Source: Tupaia tana (Eukaryota; Chordata; Mammalia; Scandentia; Tupaiidae). Taken from it: a DNA stretch of 64,000 nucleotides. The notes beneath the pieces were generated by a model. That model was given only the letters and a program-made list of their open reading frames with translations, was not told the DNA's origin and made no database searches. The position numbers and the translations under genes are program-made. The stretch spans positions 22,516,891 to 22,580,890 of the forward strand of contig JAKSZU010000025.1 of the NCBI GenBank assembly GCA_026018925.1, read 5' to 3'. Positions 21,676 through 32,712 of this stretch are shown here, in pieces. The stretch's first letter is position 1, and each line of letters starts with the position of its first letter.

Positions 21676-22203
21676 ACTTTTTTTTTTCTTCTAATTTGCC
21701 AGCAGAGAGAGGGAAAAAAAGCAAAAAAAAAAAAAAAAAAAAAAAAAATACTCCCATGGGGGGGATGGCCTTGCCACATTCCCAGCTCCATTCTCTTTTT
21801 GGAATTTCAAGCATGCAGGCATATGCACCTAGTATGTTTTCCTTTCTATTTTTTTCAAGGAGGTTTCTTACCATGGGGCACGTCTGCCCATCCAGAGAGA
21901 GAGAGAGAGAGAGAGAGAGCTAGAAAGAAGTCAACCCCCCACCCCCCCGAGGGGATGGCCACGCTATAATCCTTTTTTCTCCACTCTCCTCTTGGGATCT
22001 TGGGCACACATACCCAGCGTAAATTTCAAGCCCCTGGGGGGTCCCAGACTCAAACCATGGTTGGCCATGTATGAGTCCAGCGACTACCAATAAGCCATCT
22101 GCTGCCCCCCACGCCCCCACCACCACCACCAGTGCGTTTTTCAAGCTGCCGGGTCTTGGCCCATGGAATCCAGCTGCCTTCACCACCACCCCAGCAGCTG
22201 GCC
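21676..22203 (-). mobile_element. tRNA-SINE split by a second SINE (outer copy)
   Basis: The outer element covers about 21676-21845 and resumes at about 22128 with GTGCGTTTTTCAAGCTGCCG, ending CCAGCAGCTGGCCC. An A27-class run sits inside its TCTC region. Confidence 0.7.
21850..22125 (-). mobile_element. tRNA-SINE nested inside another (inner copy)
   Basis: It starts CAAGGAGGTTTCTTACC, has an expanded (GA)n at 21894-21919 and the CCCCCGAGGGG hairpin, and ends near CCATCTGCTGCCCC beside a CCACCA simple repeat. Confidence 0.75.
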
Positions 22204-22814
22204 CTTTTATGATAACTTTAGGCCTCATAACTGCTTTGCCTCAACTTAATTTCTTATAGTCACCTACATTTCCTCTTTTCCGAAAAGACTCGCAGGTGCA
22301 AGGGGGAGTTGTAAGTGCTACGTACCTGGACAAAGATGGTCACATGATGTGTAGTCAGGACCAATGGAACCTGGCAAACCTGAACTCCGATACAGCTTGT
22401 GAATGTCAACGCTGCTTATGCTTTAAATACACTCTATGGTCAACTTCATGTAAATGTGTAAAAAGGACATCCAATGATGTTCTTTACATATAAATATATT
22501 CTTTGGTGTATTTAAAAAAGGACTAGTTAATGGATGTTGGAACTCACCCAAGTGTTACCATTTTGTATTCCTTCTAGCAGTTGGCGTTTCATGTGAACTT
22601 TGTTTCTTGCCAAATTAGTGTTGAAATCTCTCTTCTAATATAGAAATTTTAGTTGAAAATAAGAGATGAACTACCCGTGTATTCAGCTACCAGGAAGCAC
22701 ATGTTTAGAAGAGCGTGTCTCACCCCAGGCTACCAACTTATCTGTTCTTTTCTTTCTTTCTATCTTTCTTTCCTTAAGAGTAATGTCATTCTGTGTGCTT
22801 AAATAAATTAACAT

Positions 22815-22859
<45 letters not shown>

Positions 22860-23063
22860 ACAAGGCATGTACACTCCCTGTAGAGAGATGGAGAGAGACA
22901 GTAAGAGGGGAAATGAGAAATCACCCTCCAGGGTGGACAACCACACCACAATCACAATCCCTTCTCCTCTAGTCTCTTCTTGGGACCTTGGGCACACATG
23001 CACATGCAACCAGCATGGTTTTTAAGTTGCCAGGTCTGAGCTTGAACCACGGTCAGCCATAAC
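22815..23063 (-). mobile_element. tRNA-SINE with 40-base T run
   Basis: A T-run of about 40 bases is followed by GCTACAAGGCATGTACACTC and the inverted body. The head is truncated after CACGGTCAGCCAT. Confidence 0.85.
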
Positions 23064-23927
23064 ATAGACATTTTTAACAGAAGCCAATTTACGAACTTAT
23101 GTAGGAAGTAGGCCAACAAACAAAAGAAAACCCTAGACCATCACGTCAGGCCACTAAGCATTTGAGAAGCGAGCTTTTATTTTTCTTGTTTGGTGGGCCT
23201 GTGAGCATCCCTTGATCCAGCCCTGAAACTCTGGGAGGTCCCCACAGGCCAGTTATTTCAGCATGGAAGAGGTGAGTGGCAAAAAGCGAGCATGAGTCTA
23301 TCAAGCAATAGATGTATGATTTGATGACATGTGAGTGTCACACTTATTTTTCAAGGGGGAAATGGTCACGTGCTGAGAATTACTGACAGCATAGCTATTA
23401 GAGGGGACTTTTCAAGTAGCCCTGTCCCCAGAACTGCCGTCTAATTTTACTATGTATCAGTCATCTCAAAGATTTTAAGGTAAAAATTCAATGGACTAAA
23501 ATGTCCACCACTAACATGTTAACAGTATAAGGTGTAAGAAATAAAAATGTCTTCAACATTTGAGTATGTCCTTCGTCAACCACAGTTTTTCTGCCAGGAG
23601 GATCAGTCTTCCCCTCTGACAGTGTTGGCAGACAAATGAAGATAAATTAGCACCCTACCCCTTTATTGGAAACTTCTGGAAGTTCCAAAGGTGTGTGAAC
23701 TAAAAATAAACTTCTCAAATTTAGCTAAGAAAATACAAATGTCCAGCTAAATTTTAATTTCAGATAAGCAATGAATCATTTCCAGTATGGCTGTGTCCCA
23801 TGCACTAAAATACACCCTGTATGTCATCTGGCAATTCTACTTTAAAATATTTTAAAAGCCCATAAAAATATCATCAAAACTTCCCAGATACAGAACAATA
23901 AAATCCTTCTGTGCCACATAATGGAAG

Positions 23928-23973
<46 letters not shown>

Positions 23974-24379
23974 TTAACATTCAGAATGTGTGTCTGACCT
24001 TTGGGAAGATCTGATTTTACTGATTAAAAGAAAAACAATTATTTTTAACCTAACGCTAGTCTAGTACTTTATGGAGTTAACCACCGTTATTTCATGCTAA
24101 AGTAGATTACTAACTGGAATCTGACATAAAGCAGCCAGGAGAGTTAAGAAAACAAGTTCATCCATTTTCTGGTATTTTCTCGTCTTCTGGTAGCTTCTAC
24201 GCATCACCAGACTAGTGAGAACCTGAGCCCTGGAATGAAGAGTTTTGTCTTTGCTCTTTAATTAACTTGTGTGTCTCAGTGGCTTCCTGTGTCCCCGTCA
24301 CCATGGGGATCTCTCATACTAAATGTATACCAGTGAGTGAGCACTGAGTGTATGCTTTGTGGTTTGGTCACACATCCTC
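23064..24379. other. Unassigned intergenic DNA
   Basis: AT-rich; no gene. A run of about 37 A lies at 23933-23969, bordered by AAGCTTT and AAGCT, without an adjacent SINE body. Confidence 0.5.
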
Positions 24380-24525
24380 GTATCCCCTTAACATCCGAAC
24401 GTAACGTCACCTCCACGAGGCGGGTGACGACAGCGGTTGAACTCCACTGTTTCCTTCCAGCGTTTCACCCCGTACCTTGTGCACTGTCAGTGTTTAATAA
24501 ACATTGTGACCGACTTCTGCATGCC
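24380..24525 (+). mobile_element. L2 3' end fragment
   Basis: CTTGTGCACTGTCAGTGTTTAATAAACATTGTGAC resembles the L2 terminal motif in position and order. The AATAAA here is therefore more likely repeat sequence than a gene's poly(A) signal. Confidence 0.5.
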
Positions 24526-24529
24526 TGTG

Positions 24530-26465
24530 AATTCGGTGGTCTCTCTTTCCTGTGATTCTCAACAAGGGAGGAGGCACACTCTGGGGACAGGGGGTGGGAA
24601 GCAGAATTTCTAGAAGACTTCTCCCAACTCTGTGTGCATCCCCACCCCAGACTCTGATGTGTGAGCCTTCGCTGTAATTCTCCCTCTCCTTTTTCTCTCC
24701 CTGTCTTGGGTGGCAGGTGGGGGTGAGCAAAAGTGTTATGAATGGGAGGGTTTCATGCCTGTGAATGTGGCCAAGACAGGTTTTCTAAGAGGGTTGGGAG
24801 CCGGGACTCTGTAGTTAATCCCCTGGCTTAGCTCCGCCCTGCCCTCCCCCTCTTTAAGGAGAGTCATAAAATGCCATCACCCCACTTTCGTAGTGCTGAA
24901 GGACCGGACTCACTCATGAGAGCTTGTTCATGCCATGGAAGTCCCCATGGCTCCCTTTCCGTGGCCTCCAGTCCATTTGCTCTCCTGTAGGGGCCCTCTG
25001 GGGACCTCTCTGGGTCACCCCCAACCCATGCTGAGCCTGTGACGTCCTGTGGCTTTACACGTGGTGCTTCCTTTTCTCTGGTTGGATGTTCTGAACCGTC
25101 CGGCTTCCTGGTGCTGTCGAGTGGAAGACGGCTGTTTCCTAAACCTGCCGCCATGACCAAAGGCCAGCCCCAAACTCCACGGCCCACCCAGCTCCAGGGA
25201 GCTCAGCCTGGGAAGAGTTTCAGATCGTCCTGCTCACTCAGGAAGAGGGCAGACAAGAACAAATTAGCCCCTGGTGTTGTCTACAGCACGGAACAGGTGC
25301 CCACTAAAAGTTCCAGAGGATGGATGGGTGAGTGAATGAATGCATGCATTTGAACGGAGTTGTTCCTCAGTGCCAGTCCGTGCCCCTGTTTGTTTTAGTT
25401 TATTGACTTATAGAGAGAGAGGAGAAAGACAGGAACCTCCAACAGGGTCTCACCACGCCACTGTCCTCCCCCCGGCCTCAGCCTGCGGCCTCCCAGACGT
25501 GCGTTAGGGCCAGGCCAGGGTGTTCAGGTGGACCCGCGAACCGAACCCTTCATCCAGTCCCAGAGTCACACAGCAGTGCCCCTACCACCTGCCCCACACA
25601 GTCGGGCCTCCCGTCCACCTTTTAGAGAGAGTGCCTTCCCAACCGGAGGCCCCGTCACCGTGCTGTGAAGGGCCAAGCTGGCCGGCAGCCACGTTCTGTT
25701 TCCGGTCACCCACACTGTACGTGATGGTCAGCAGATCTGGCTTTCATGAGAGCCACTGCTGTGGGGAAGGAGGACGCAGGCTGGGTGGGAGCCGAGCACC
25801 TCGGCGACTGTCAGTAACGCGCTCAGTGGCTCCAGGCAGTGCCCCTCTCCCTGCACATCACTTTCCTCTTGCGCTTGATGCGGGTGGAAGGTGGTGGCTC
25901 CATCTTTGACACCAGGTGATGCGGAGGGTCAGAGTTTGCGTCCTTTATAATTCCATGCTCTCTTAATGACATTGGCTTCCACTGACCTTGCCAGAGAAGC
26001 GCCGTGACACCCATACCCATACCCTCCTTGGGGAAAGGCTACCAGGGTGAGAAGTAAAAGGGCCCAGAAAGGAATCTGCAGGCTCCGTGCCCCCTCGAGT
26101 TCACCACTGCCCAGAGCCACCGGTGGGAGGTTCAGCCCCAGGTTCACGCCCCATTCCCGGCTAAACGTAGGTGTCAAAAGCCCACTCCAGGCACAGCTGC
26201 GTGGTAGCGTGGTACTCTGCCATCCAAAAGCCACACGAAGATCAGTCCCTAGTCCTGCGCTGTCACAGCCTGAAAGAGGGAACACCCCTGTCATCCTCCT
26301 TCCCTCTGCTGCATGTCTGTCCTGACTGAGCCCCTGAACGTGGAGGATGTGACAGCCGGGTTTTTGCACTTGCACCTTGCACACTTGATCTCTATGTTTA
26401 TTTTTAGAAGGAAGATAATACACTTTGCCACCTCCCAGGGAAGCCAACAAGGGAGCTTTCACCTC
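24530..26465. other. Unassigned intergenic DNA with L2 and SINE traces
   Basis: It contains an L2-like end at 25275-25345 (GAATGAATGCATGCATT) and a doubtful, heavily decayed inverted SINE at about 25390-25600. Open frames at 25520-25909 (+) and 25929-26507 (-) show no recognisable protein. Confidence 0.45.
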
Positions 26466-26473
26466 TTTAGCTG

Positions 26474-26558
26474 TAGGCATGGTGGTTGAGGCGCTGGACT
26501 TCCCCATGGCTATGGTTCAAGTCCTGGACCCAGTGGCTCCAGAATCACAATAGATAGA

Positions 26559-26597
<39 letters not shown>

Positions 26598-26599
26598 AT
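26474..26599 (+). mobile_element. tRNA-SINE head with (AAAT)n tail
   Basis: CATGGTGGTTGAGGCGCTGG and GTTCAAGTCCTGGACCC are followed almost directly by a GATAGATAAATAAATAAA microsatellite (26551-26599). Confidence 0.8.
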
Positions 26600-26621
26600 G
26601 TTTAAAAAAGAACTTGGAGAG

Positions 26622-26859
26622 GGTCCAGCAGATGGCACAATAGTTACGTCACTGTACTCACTGATAGCCAACCATGGTTCAAGTCCTGGACCCAGAGGCT
26701 TGAAACTCATGCTGAGCATGTATACATGCATGCTCAAAATCCCAAGAGGAGAATGGAAAAGGGATTGTGGAGTGGCCATTTCCTCCTGGGGGGTGATTTC
26801 TCACTTTCTGTCTCTTGGTCTCTCCAGCGAGCACACACCCTATAGCAAAAAAAATCCCT

Positions 26860-26861
<2 letters not shown>
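26622..26861 (+). mobile_element. tRNA-SINE, full length
   Basis: The head GGTCCAGCAGATGGCAC is followed by a complete body to CCCTATAGCAAAAAAAATCC. Its tail runs directly into a (CA)n microsatellite. Confidence 0.87.
26625..26637 (+). promoter_or_regulatory. CTCF-core motif in SINE head
   Basis: CCAGCAGATGGCA fits CCASYAGRKGGCR at all positions. Confidence 0.38.

Positions 26862-26896
<35 letters not shown>
26860..26896. repeat. (CA)n microsatellite
   Basis: About 18 uninterrupted CA units directly after a SINE tail. Confidence 0.97.
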
Positions 26897-26899
<3 letters not shown>

Positions 26900-27105
26900 G
26901 GAGAAAAAAAGAATAGATTTAAAGTCATAATAAGTTACCAGCATTATTAGTGTTAGCAGTATACTGGTTCCCTCAGAATCATTATGCAGACACTGACAGC
27001 CTGCAGGGAAAAACTTCCTGGTTTTCCCGTCACCTGTGTTCTCATCTATCACGCTGTTAACCACTGAAATACCTGAAAATGAGTGACTCATCCAGATAGA
27101 GGCTG

Positions 27106-27357
27106 AGGCTGGCTCTGTGGAGCAGTGGTAATACCCTGCTTGGGTGAGGCCAGGTCCCACGTGACAACTGTGGTTCAGGTCCCGGATCCAGTCAGCGTGA
27201 AACACAGCAGGCACGTGTGCAAATGCCCCAGACCCCATAAGCTGGAGGGCTGGAGGAGAGGGGTCATGGCGTGCCCACTCCCTGTGGGGAGTGCTTATCT
27301 CTCTCTCCCTCATTCTTCATATGCACACAGTCTCATAAATTTAAAAACAAAAACAGA
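27106..27357 (+). mobile_element. SINE subfamily with GGCTCTGTGG head, copy 1
   Basis: GGCTGGCTCTGTGGAGCAGTG, GTTCAGGTCCCGGATCC and a body ending TCTCTCTCTCCCTCATTC. The head differs from the common subfamily and matches the copy at 38249. Confidence 0.75.
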
Positions 27358-27399
27358 AGCTTATTCGGCTCATGGCTTGGAGGTTCAAGAACGGTCCAG

Positions 27400-27640
27400 A
27401 GACTGTCTGGTGAGGGTGCTCTTGCAGATGGAGCCTCCCTGCAGCACCCACAGGCAGTGCACAGATCACATGGGGGTGAGGCGGCTGGATCCCACGTGGT
27501 TGACTGTGAGGCTGAGTCGCAGACCCAGTGGCTTGAGAAATGCACTGGGCACGTGTGTGTTGGTGTCCAAAACCCACACAGGCTAAGGGAGCATGGTGTG
27601 TCCATACCCCAGTGGGTCCAGACAGCCTTCCGGGGAGGCC
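27400..27640 (+). mobile_element. Decayed tRNA-SINE
   Basis: GGCGGCTGGATCCCACGTGG, CGCAGACCCAGTGGCTTGAG and GGGCACGTGTGTGTTGG follow SINE order. The ends are unclear. Confidence 0.55.
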
Positions 27641-28679
27641 ACAAGAAAGCCACTTCAGGTTGTGCTCAGAACCAGCACCTCCGAGGAAGCAGAAAGCCGC
27701 TGACAGCTCCTGTTCGCCTGGGCGCCAGGAAACAGGCAAGTTCTCCAAAAGCTTAGGGAGAGACTGCGCATGCGCACTGCGGGGCAACCGGGAAATGTGT
27801 TTAGGTTTCACTCCCGTCAGTTTTGATCTGTCAATTTCTTGGTTTTAGCTTGACAATAACAAAATACACTTCTTAACTATGAAAATAGCCTTTATTATTG
27901 AATTTCTTGTGGGGAAGAAAATCTGATGAAGGCGAGCCTGAAACTCGAGCTCCTGGCCTCCTGATCCCTTATTTGAAGGAAGGGATTTTTTTTAAATTGC
28001 AGGGTACTGGATAAGGACTGAGGTTTGTTTGTTTCTCAGTTTATTTATTTATTTCATGTTTGAGTGCACACGCTCGCACAAAAGAGGAGAAGAGAGAGAA
28101 AGCACCCTCACAGAGTCCCAGTTAAGCCATAATCCTGCCCAGGGCCCCGAACCCTGAAGCTGCCTGGCCCGCCTTCAGCCTGAGGGGAGATCCGAACCCG
28201 CAGGGGCTATCTGGTCTCCAGCACTGCAGTTCATTACTCCACCAACTGTCTTTATAGGGGAAGGAGGGCTGGCCCCCCATGAACTGGACCAAGAATAGGA
28301 GGTTAAAAGAGGAAAATGGAGTCTGATCCATTTTAGCCCACACGATAGACAATGTGGGGCCTGGTGTCCTGAAGTTGGGGGGGAGTGTTGAAAAGTGGAG
28401 GAGCATTTAGTAGAGGAGGGTCCTTTTGCAAAATAAAATTATGGTGTACGGTAGTGGTGTGGGTGGGTGGGTCAGTTAACGTGACCTAAATGCTGTTAAT
28501 GTGACCTAAAAACTCTGGGCCCAGTTCAGATTCATTGTCTTAACGCCAAGAAAATGGGAAGGGATTACTGCAAGGCAAGGGATGTTGTGAGATGAGTAAA
28601 CGCGGCCTTTGTTAACAAGGCTGCCGACAGAAGATCAAGTTATCGTTCAGCGAATGTTCTTCTCTAGACATCACCGCCA

Positions 28680-29040
28680 CCACCTCCTCCTCCATGGGAC
28701 TCAGCCAGTGACATCAGGATTGACCATGTGACTTGCTTTGGAAGAGGGAATGGGGTGGGGGGAGTGACAGTGGATGAGTTTGGGGCCTGTCATAGCATAA
28801 GCTATGACAGTGTCCTCTCATTCTGCAGTTTGCAGCTGGTCCAAGAAGAATGAGAGACACGCGGAGAAGATCTGGACCTCACCTGCAGCCTGGAGCCAGG
28901 CCCAGCAGAGCCTGGCGCAGATCTGCTGGACCCACCTTGACCGACGTAAAGGAGAAATAAATGCTTAATACCTGTCACTGTGTTTGGGATGATTTGTTAC
29001 GCAGCATTACTGTAGAAATAGCTGACTGTATTACTGTCCT
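28680..29040 (+). mobile_element. MLT1-like (MaLR) solo LTR
   Basis: ACCATGTGACTTGCTTTGG, GAATGAGAGACACGCGGAG, the AATAAATGCTTAATACC polyadenylation region and GATTTGTTACGCAGCATTAC are in the order of an MLT1 LTR. It is an ancient, non-coding mammalian repeat. No internal region or open frame is seen. Confidence 0.7.
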
Positions 29041-29043
29041 TTT

Positions 29044-29208
29044 TAAAAAAATAATTATTTATTTAGTTTTATTCATTGTTATTATTTTAATTTGATCAGA
29101 GAGAGAGAGAGAGGGAAAGTGAGAAAGCAAGCCACGGGGTCCAGGACTCAAGTCACAGTTGGCCACATGGGAGTCTAACACCTCAACCACAGCCCCACCT
29201 GCTGGCCC
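29044..29208 (-). mobile_element. Short tRNA-SINE
   Basis: TTATTATTTTAATTTGATCAG, (GA)n, GAGAAAGCAAGCC, then CCAGGACTCAAGTCACAG, ending CCACCTGCTGGCCCC. Confidence 0.85.
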
Positions 29209-30000
29209 CACTGCCCTTTCTTTATTTCCTACCACCTCTCCCTAGGTCTAGTCTCCAAGGATTTCTCCTCTGCCTCTCCCTATAAAAACCCTTCAACCTA
29301 AAGGCCTCTGGTCAAGCCCTTACCTAGGAGCCTGAATCTCAGTTACACACATTCCCTCCCAAACGTATGTGCTGTTCAAGTCACTTTCTCCTTGCAGAAA
29401 GACTTTGCTATCAGGGTGTCAGGAAGAAGCAAGCAGGTGTGAATGCATTTCTAGGCTGGAAACATCTTTCTTTTGTCTGCTGATTTCACACTCCTAGCAG
29501 CCAAGGATGAGGAAGACCCCGGCATACAGCTGATTGTCTAGGAAGGCTCAAAATCCGGCAAGAAGGGCTCAGCCAAAGCCATGCATCTGTTTCATCCTGC
29601 CATTTGCCTGGAGAATCTTGAATCCTGTGGGCACTTCGACGTAAAGCCTGTGAAGGAACCTTCTCCCCCTCTCTACCCCTCCCTCAAAGTTTGGCCGGGC
29701 CCCCAGTCCGAATGGCGGTATATATTCCAGAAGATGATTAATGTTAGCAGGAGCGTCCAGAGAACCTCTCAGAGCCCTTTTGTTTATTAAATATAAAAAC
29801 CCATGTTTAAATACAATGTCAAAGGTAAGACACAGACCAACGTGATCCAACACAGACTGTCAGCCTCACCCTTCCATAACTAGATGTTCTTCAAGTTTTG
29901 ACTTCTGGGCTTAAAGCCTCCAAAGACTTTCCGGGAAGGTTCAAGGTACTCAAGGAAGAGGTCAGTGGAGGCCGGCAGAGCCCATCCATTTCTTTCTTTT
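29209..30000. other. Unassigned intergenic DNA
   Basis: No exon or repeat recognised. Opposed open frames at 29581-29790 (+) and 29569-29853 (-) are probably chance. Confidence 0.45.
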
Positions 30001-30001
30001 C

Positions 30002-30162
30002 TTTAACTAATTTTATTTACTTATTATTATTATTTTAATTTGCTGCAGGGTATGTGCACTCACTAGAGAGAGGCAGATAGCAAGCCACCAGGTTCAGGAT
30101 CTGAACCATGGTCGGTCATGTGGGAGTCCAGAGCCTAAACCACCATACCACCTGCCAGCCCA
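30002..30162 (-). mobile_element. Short tRNA-SINE
   Basis: TTGCTGCAGGGTATGTGCAC, AGCAAGCCACCAGGTTCAGG and CCATACCACCTGCCAGCCC. Confidence 0.83.
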
Positions 30163-30549
30163 CGCCCATCTGTTTCTATCCATTGTCTCCTTAAAGGCAA
30201 CAGCTGTAGCTTTTGCTTTGCAGTGTGCTTCCCAAGTGGGTCAATAGGTGCCTCAGAAGGAGGCCATCCGCTGACCTCCCGGCCTGAGCCAGAGAGGGTC
30301 ACCAGGCTGGCCGCCAAGACGGTTAAAGGCGATGGCGTTGCAAAGGGCGAGTAGCAAGGCCACAGGGCAGCCGGCAGGGCGTGCTGCCCATTTCTTTGCC
30401 TACTACACTCAAGACCAGAATTGCTCTGGTGCACAAATCCACTGGAGGAACTAGAGTTGAAAGGGACTCTAAACCCTTGTTACTCGAAGTATGGTCCAAG
30501 AACCAGCACCATCTGCATCTTGTGGGAGCTTGTTAGAAATAGGGGTCAG

Positions 30550-30815
30550 GGGGAACAGCAGATGGCGTAATGACTACATTGCTGGACTCCCACGTAGTTG
30601 ACTGTGGTTCGCGTCCCGGACCCGGTGGCTTAAAACTCACGCCGGGAGCCTGTGCGTGCATGCCCAAGATCCCGAGAGGAGAATGGAGGAGAAGGGATTG
30701 CGGCGTGGTCATCCCCCCTGGGGGGTGATTTCTTGGTTTCTGTCTCTCTGTCTCCCTCTGTCTTTCTGGCGAGCACACGCATCCTATAGCAAAAACCTCT
30801 CAAAAAAAAAAAAAA
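30550..30815 (+). mobile_element. tRNA-SINE, full length, in MER5A
   Basis: The head GGGAACAGCAGATGGCG and an intact body are flanked by AGAAATAGGGGTCAG on the left and AGAAATAGGGATCAG on the right. Confidence 0.92.
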
Positions 30816-30825
30816 GGAGAAATAG

Positions 30826-31100
30826 GGATCAGCAGATGGCATAATGGTTATGTCACTCGACTCCCATGTAGTCGACTGTGGTTTGAGTCCTGGACCTGGC
30901 AGCTTAAAATTCACACCAGACGTGTGTGTGTGCATGTCCAAGATCCCAAGAGAAGAATGGAGAAGGGATTGTGGCATTACCCTCCCCCCAGGGGGGTGAT
31001 TTCTCACTTTCTGTCTATCTCTCTCTCTGTCTCTCTCTGTCTCTCTGGTGAGAGCATATGTATCCTATAGCAAAAATCTCTCTAAAAAAATAAATAAATA
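30826..31100 (+). mobile_element. tRNA-SINE, full length, tandem neighbour
   Basis: The head GGGATCAGCAGATGGCATAA begins directly after the previous SINE's right duplication. The tail is AAAAAAATAAATAAATAG. Confidence 0.9.
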
Positions 31101-31234
31101 GAAATAAAGAAACTCAGGTTTCACGGCACATTCACAGAAGCAGAATTTCTAGGGGAGAGGCTGGTTACCTGTGTATGTAATAAACTTCTCTCCCAGACCC
31201 CAGGTGATTCTTATCATCAAAAATAAAGCTAGGG

Positions 31235-31516
31235 GGGAACCAGCAGTTAGCGTAATGGCTATGTCGCTGGACTCCCACGTAGTCGACCGCGGTTCGCGTC
31301 CCGGACCCGGTGGCTTACAACTCACGCCGGGCGCGTGTGCGTGCGTGCCCAAGATCCCGAGAGGAGAATGGAGGAGAAGGGATTGCGGCGTGACCATCCC
31401 CCCTGGGGGGTGATTTCTCGCTTTCTGTCTCTATGTCTCTCTCTGTCTGTCTGGAGAGCGCACGTGCCCTATAGCGAAAAACCTCTCCAAAAAATAAAAA
31501 ATAAAAATAAATAAAT
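31235..31516 (+). mobile_element. tRNA-SINE, full length, very young
   Basis: The target-site duplication AAATAAAGCTAGGG is at 31221-31234 and 31517-31530, exact. The body is a near match to the copies at 6904 and 14588, which indicates recent amplification. Confidence 0.95.
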
Positions 31517-31570
31517 AAATAAAGCTAGGGCACATTGAGACAGGGCCCCACTGACCCAGCATAGACTCCA

Positions 31571-32330
31571 GTCTCTATCTTGCGGTGCTCTTTGTCTGGG
31601 CCTCCCCATATTGCTTCCAATCCCTCTGCCATTCTTCGGAAACCTGTCAGCTGGCTTTGCGTGAACTGACAGCTGCCCCCTCACATGTCCACGCTGGGCC
31701 AGCCAGCCGGCCTTGGGAAGGTCCGGTGATGTCGTGTGCAAGGAGGGCTGGAGCCCAGCAGCTGGCCGGCCTTGTCTCAGCTCTCTGTAAGAGGTGCCGT
31801 CTCTCCTCTACAGGCCTCCTGGTCTACCAGCTGTCCCTCAGGAACAGTGGGACAGGATTCCTGTCAAGGAAGGCAGCCTTTTGTCTGAATCCTCAACCAC
31901 ATACACAAGCCCGACGGACAGAGGAATACCTGAGGACACATTCTTCTTAGCCTATTAAACATCTTCTAGGCCCGTCTGTGCCCATTCATCAACTCTCGGC
32001 CCAGGATGTCATAAAGATCTGTTGTTTCATTTCTAAGATAAAGTACGACCTTCCAGAAATGAAGGGTTCTTCTCTCAGTTGGAGCCGATGTCCCTTTAGT
32101 GAGCCATGGGTCCACTTTCATTTTTGGTGGCTGTATGCATACGGGGTTAAGAGAGCTGAGAGCATATTGTGCACACCTCTCTGTAACACCTTCGCTTTGC
32201 ACTTCAACACACTTGCTTTAAAGCATCACTTACCGGCCATTTCGGTTGGATGACAAACTAACTGGTTGTACTAAAATATAACTTCCACTCTGCCGTGAAC
32301 ACCCTGGCCGGCACAAAATAAAAGGGCATT
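31571..32330. other. Unassigned intergenic DNA
   Basis: No recognisable gene. The 121-codon frame at 31585-31950 (+) has no recognisable protein. Confidence 0.45.
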
Positions 32331-32333
32331 TAG

Positions 32334-32367
<34 letters not shown>

Positions 32368-32540
32368 CCTTCCTTCCTTCCTTCCTTCCTTCCTTCCTTC
32401 CTTCCTTCCTTTTCTTCCTTCCTTCCTTCCTTCCTTCCTTCCTTCCTTCCTTCCTTCCTTCCTTCCTTCCTTCCTTTTCTTCCTTTCTTCCTTCCTTCCT
32501 TCCTTCCTTCCTTCCTTCCTTCCTTCCTTCCTTCCTTCCT
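32331..32540. repeat. (CTTC)n/(CTTT)n microsatellite
   Basis: About 200 bp of CTTC units with CT and CTTT at the left edge and two TTTTC interruptions. It abuts the tail of an inverted SINE, from whose A-rich end it probably grew. Confidence 0.97.
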
Positions 32541-32712
32541 TTTTTATTTTTATTTTTTTTAAAGATCTTTGCCATAGGGCTCATGCACTCGTCAAAGAGA
32601 GAAGAGAGAAAATGAGAAATCATCTCCTCAGCTGGGATGGCCACGTTGCGACCCCTTCTCCTCCATTCTCTTCCTGGATGTTGGACGTGCACGTACACGC
32701 TCCGGGTGTGAA
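32541..32712 (-). mobile_element. tRNA-SINE, head missing
   Basis: GATCTTTGCCATAGGGCTC and the body to GTACACGCTCCGGGTGTGAA are present. The tRNA-like head is absent, consistent with 5' truncation. Confidence 0.8.

Larger units (their letters stand above)
30465..31570 (+). mobile_element. MER5A-like DNA transposon broken by three SINEs
   Basis: Its pieces are 30465-30549 (TACTCGAAGTATGGTCCAAG...TTGTTAGAAATAG), 31101-31234 (GAAACTCAGGTTTCACGGC, AGCAGAATTTCTAGGG, CCAGGTGATTCTTATC) and the flank after 31517. The order matches MER5A, an old hAT-Charlie relic. Confidence 0.6.

Noticed and set aside
24495..24500. AATAAA as the CCKAR polyadenylation signal
   Set aside because: It lies 3.5 kb after the stop, past several SINEs, and within what looks like an L2 3' end.
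28680..29040. Endogenous provirus with coding capacity
   Set aside because: Only one LTR of MLT1 type is visible, with no internal region and no open frame.
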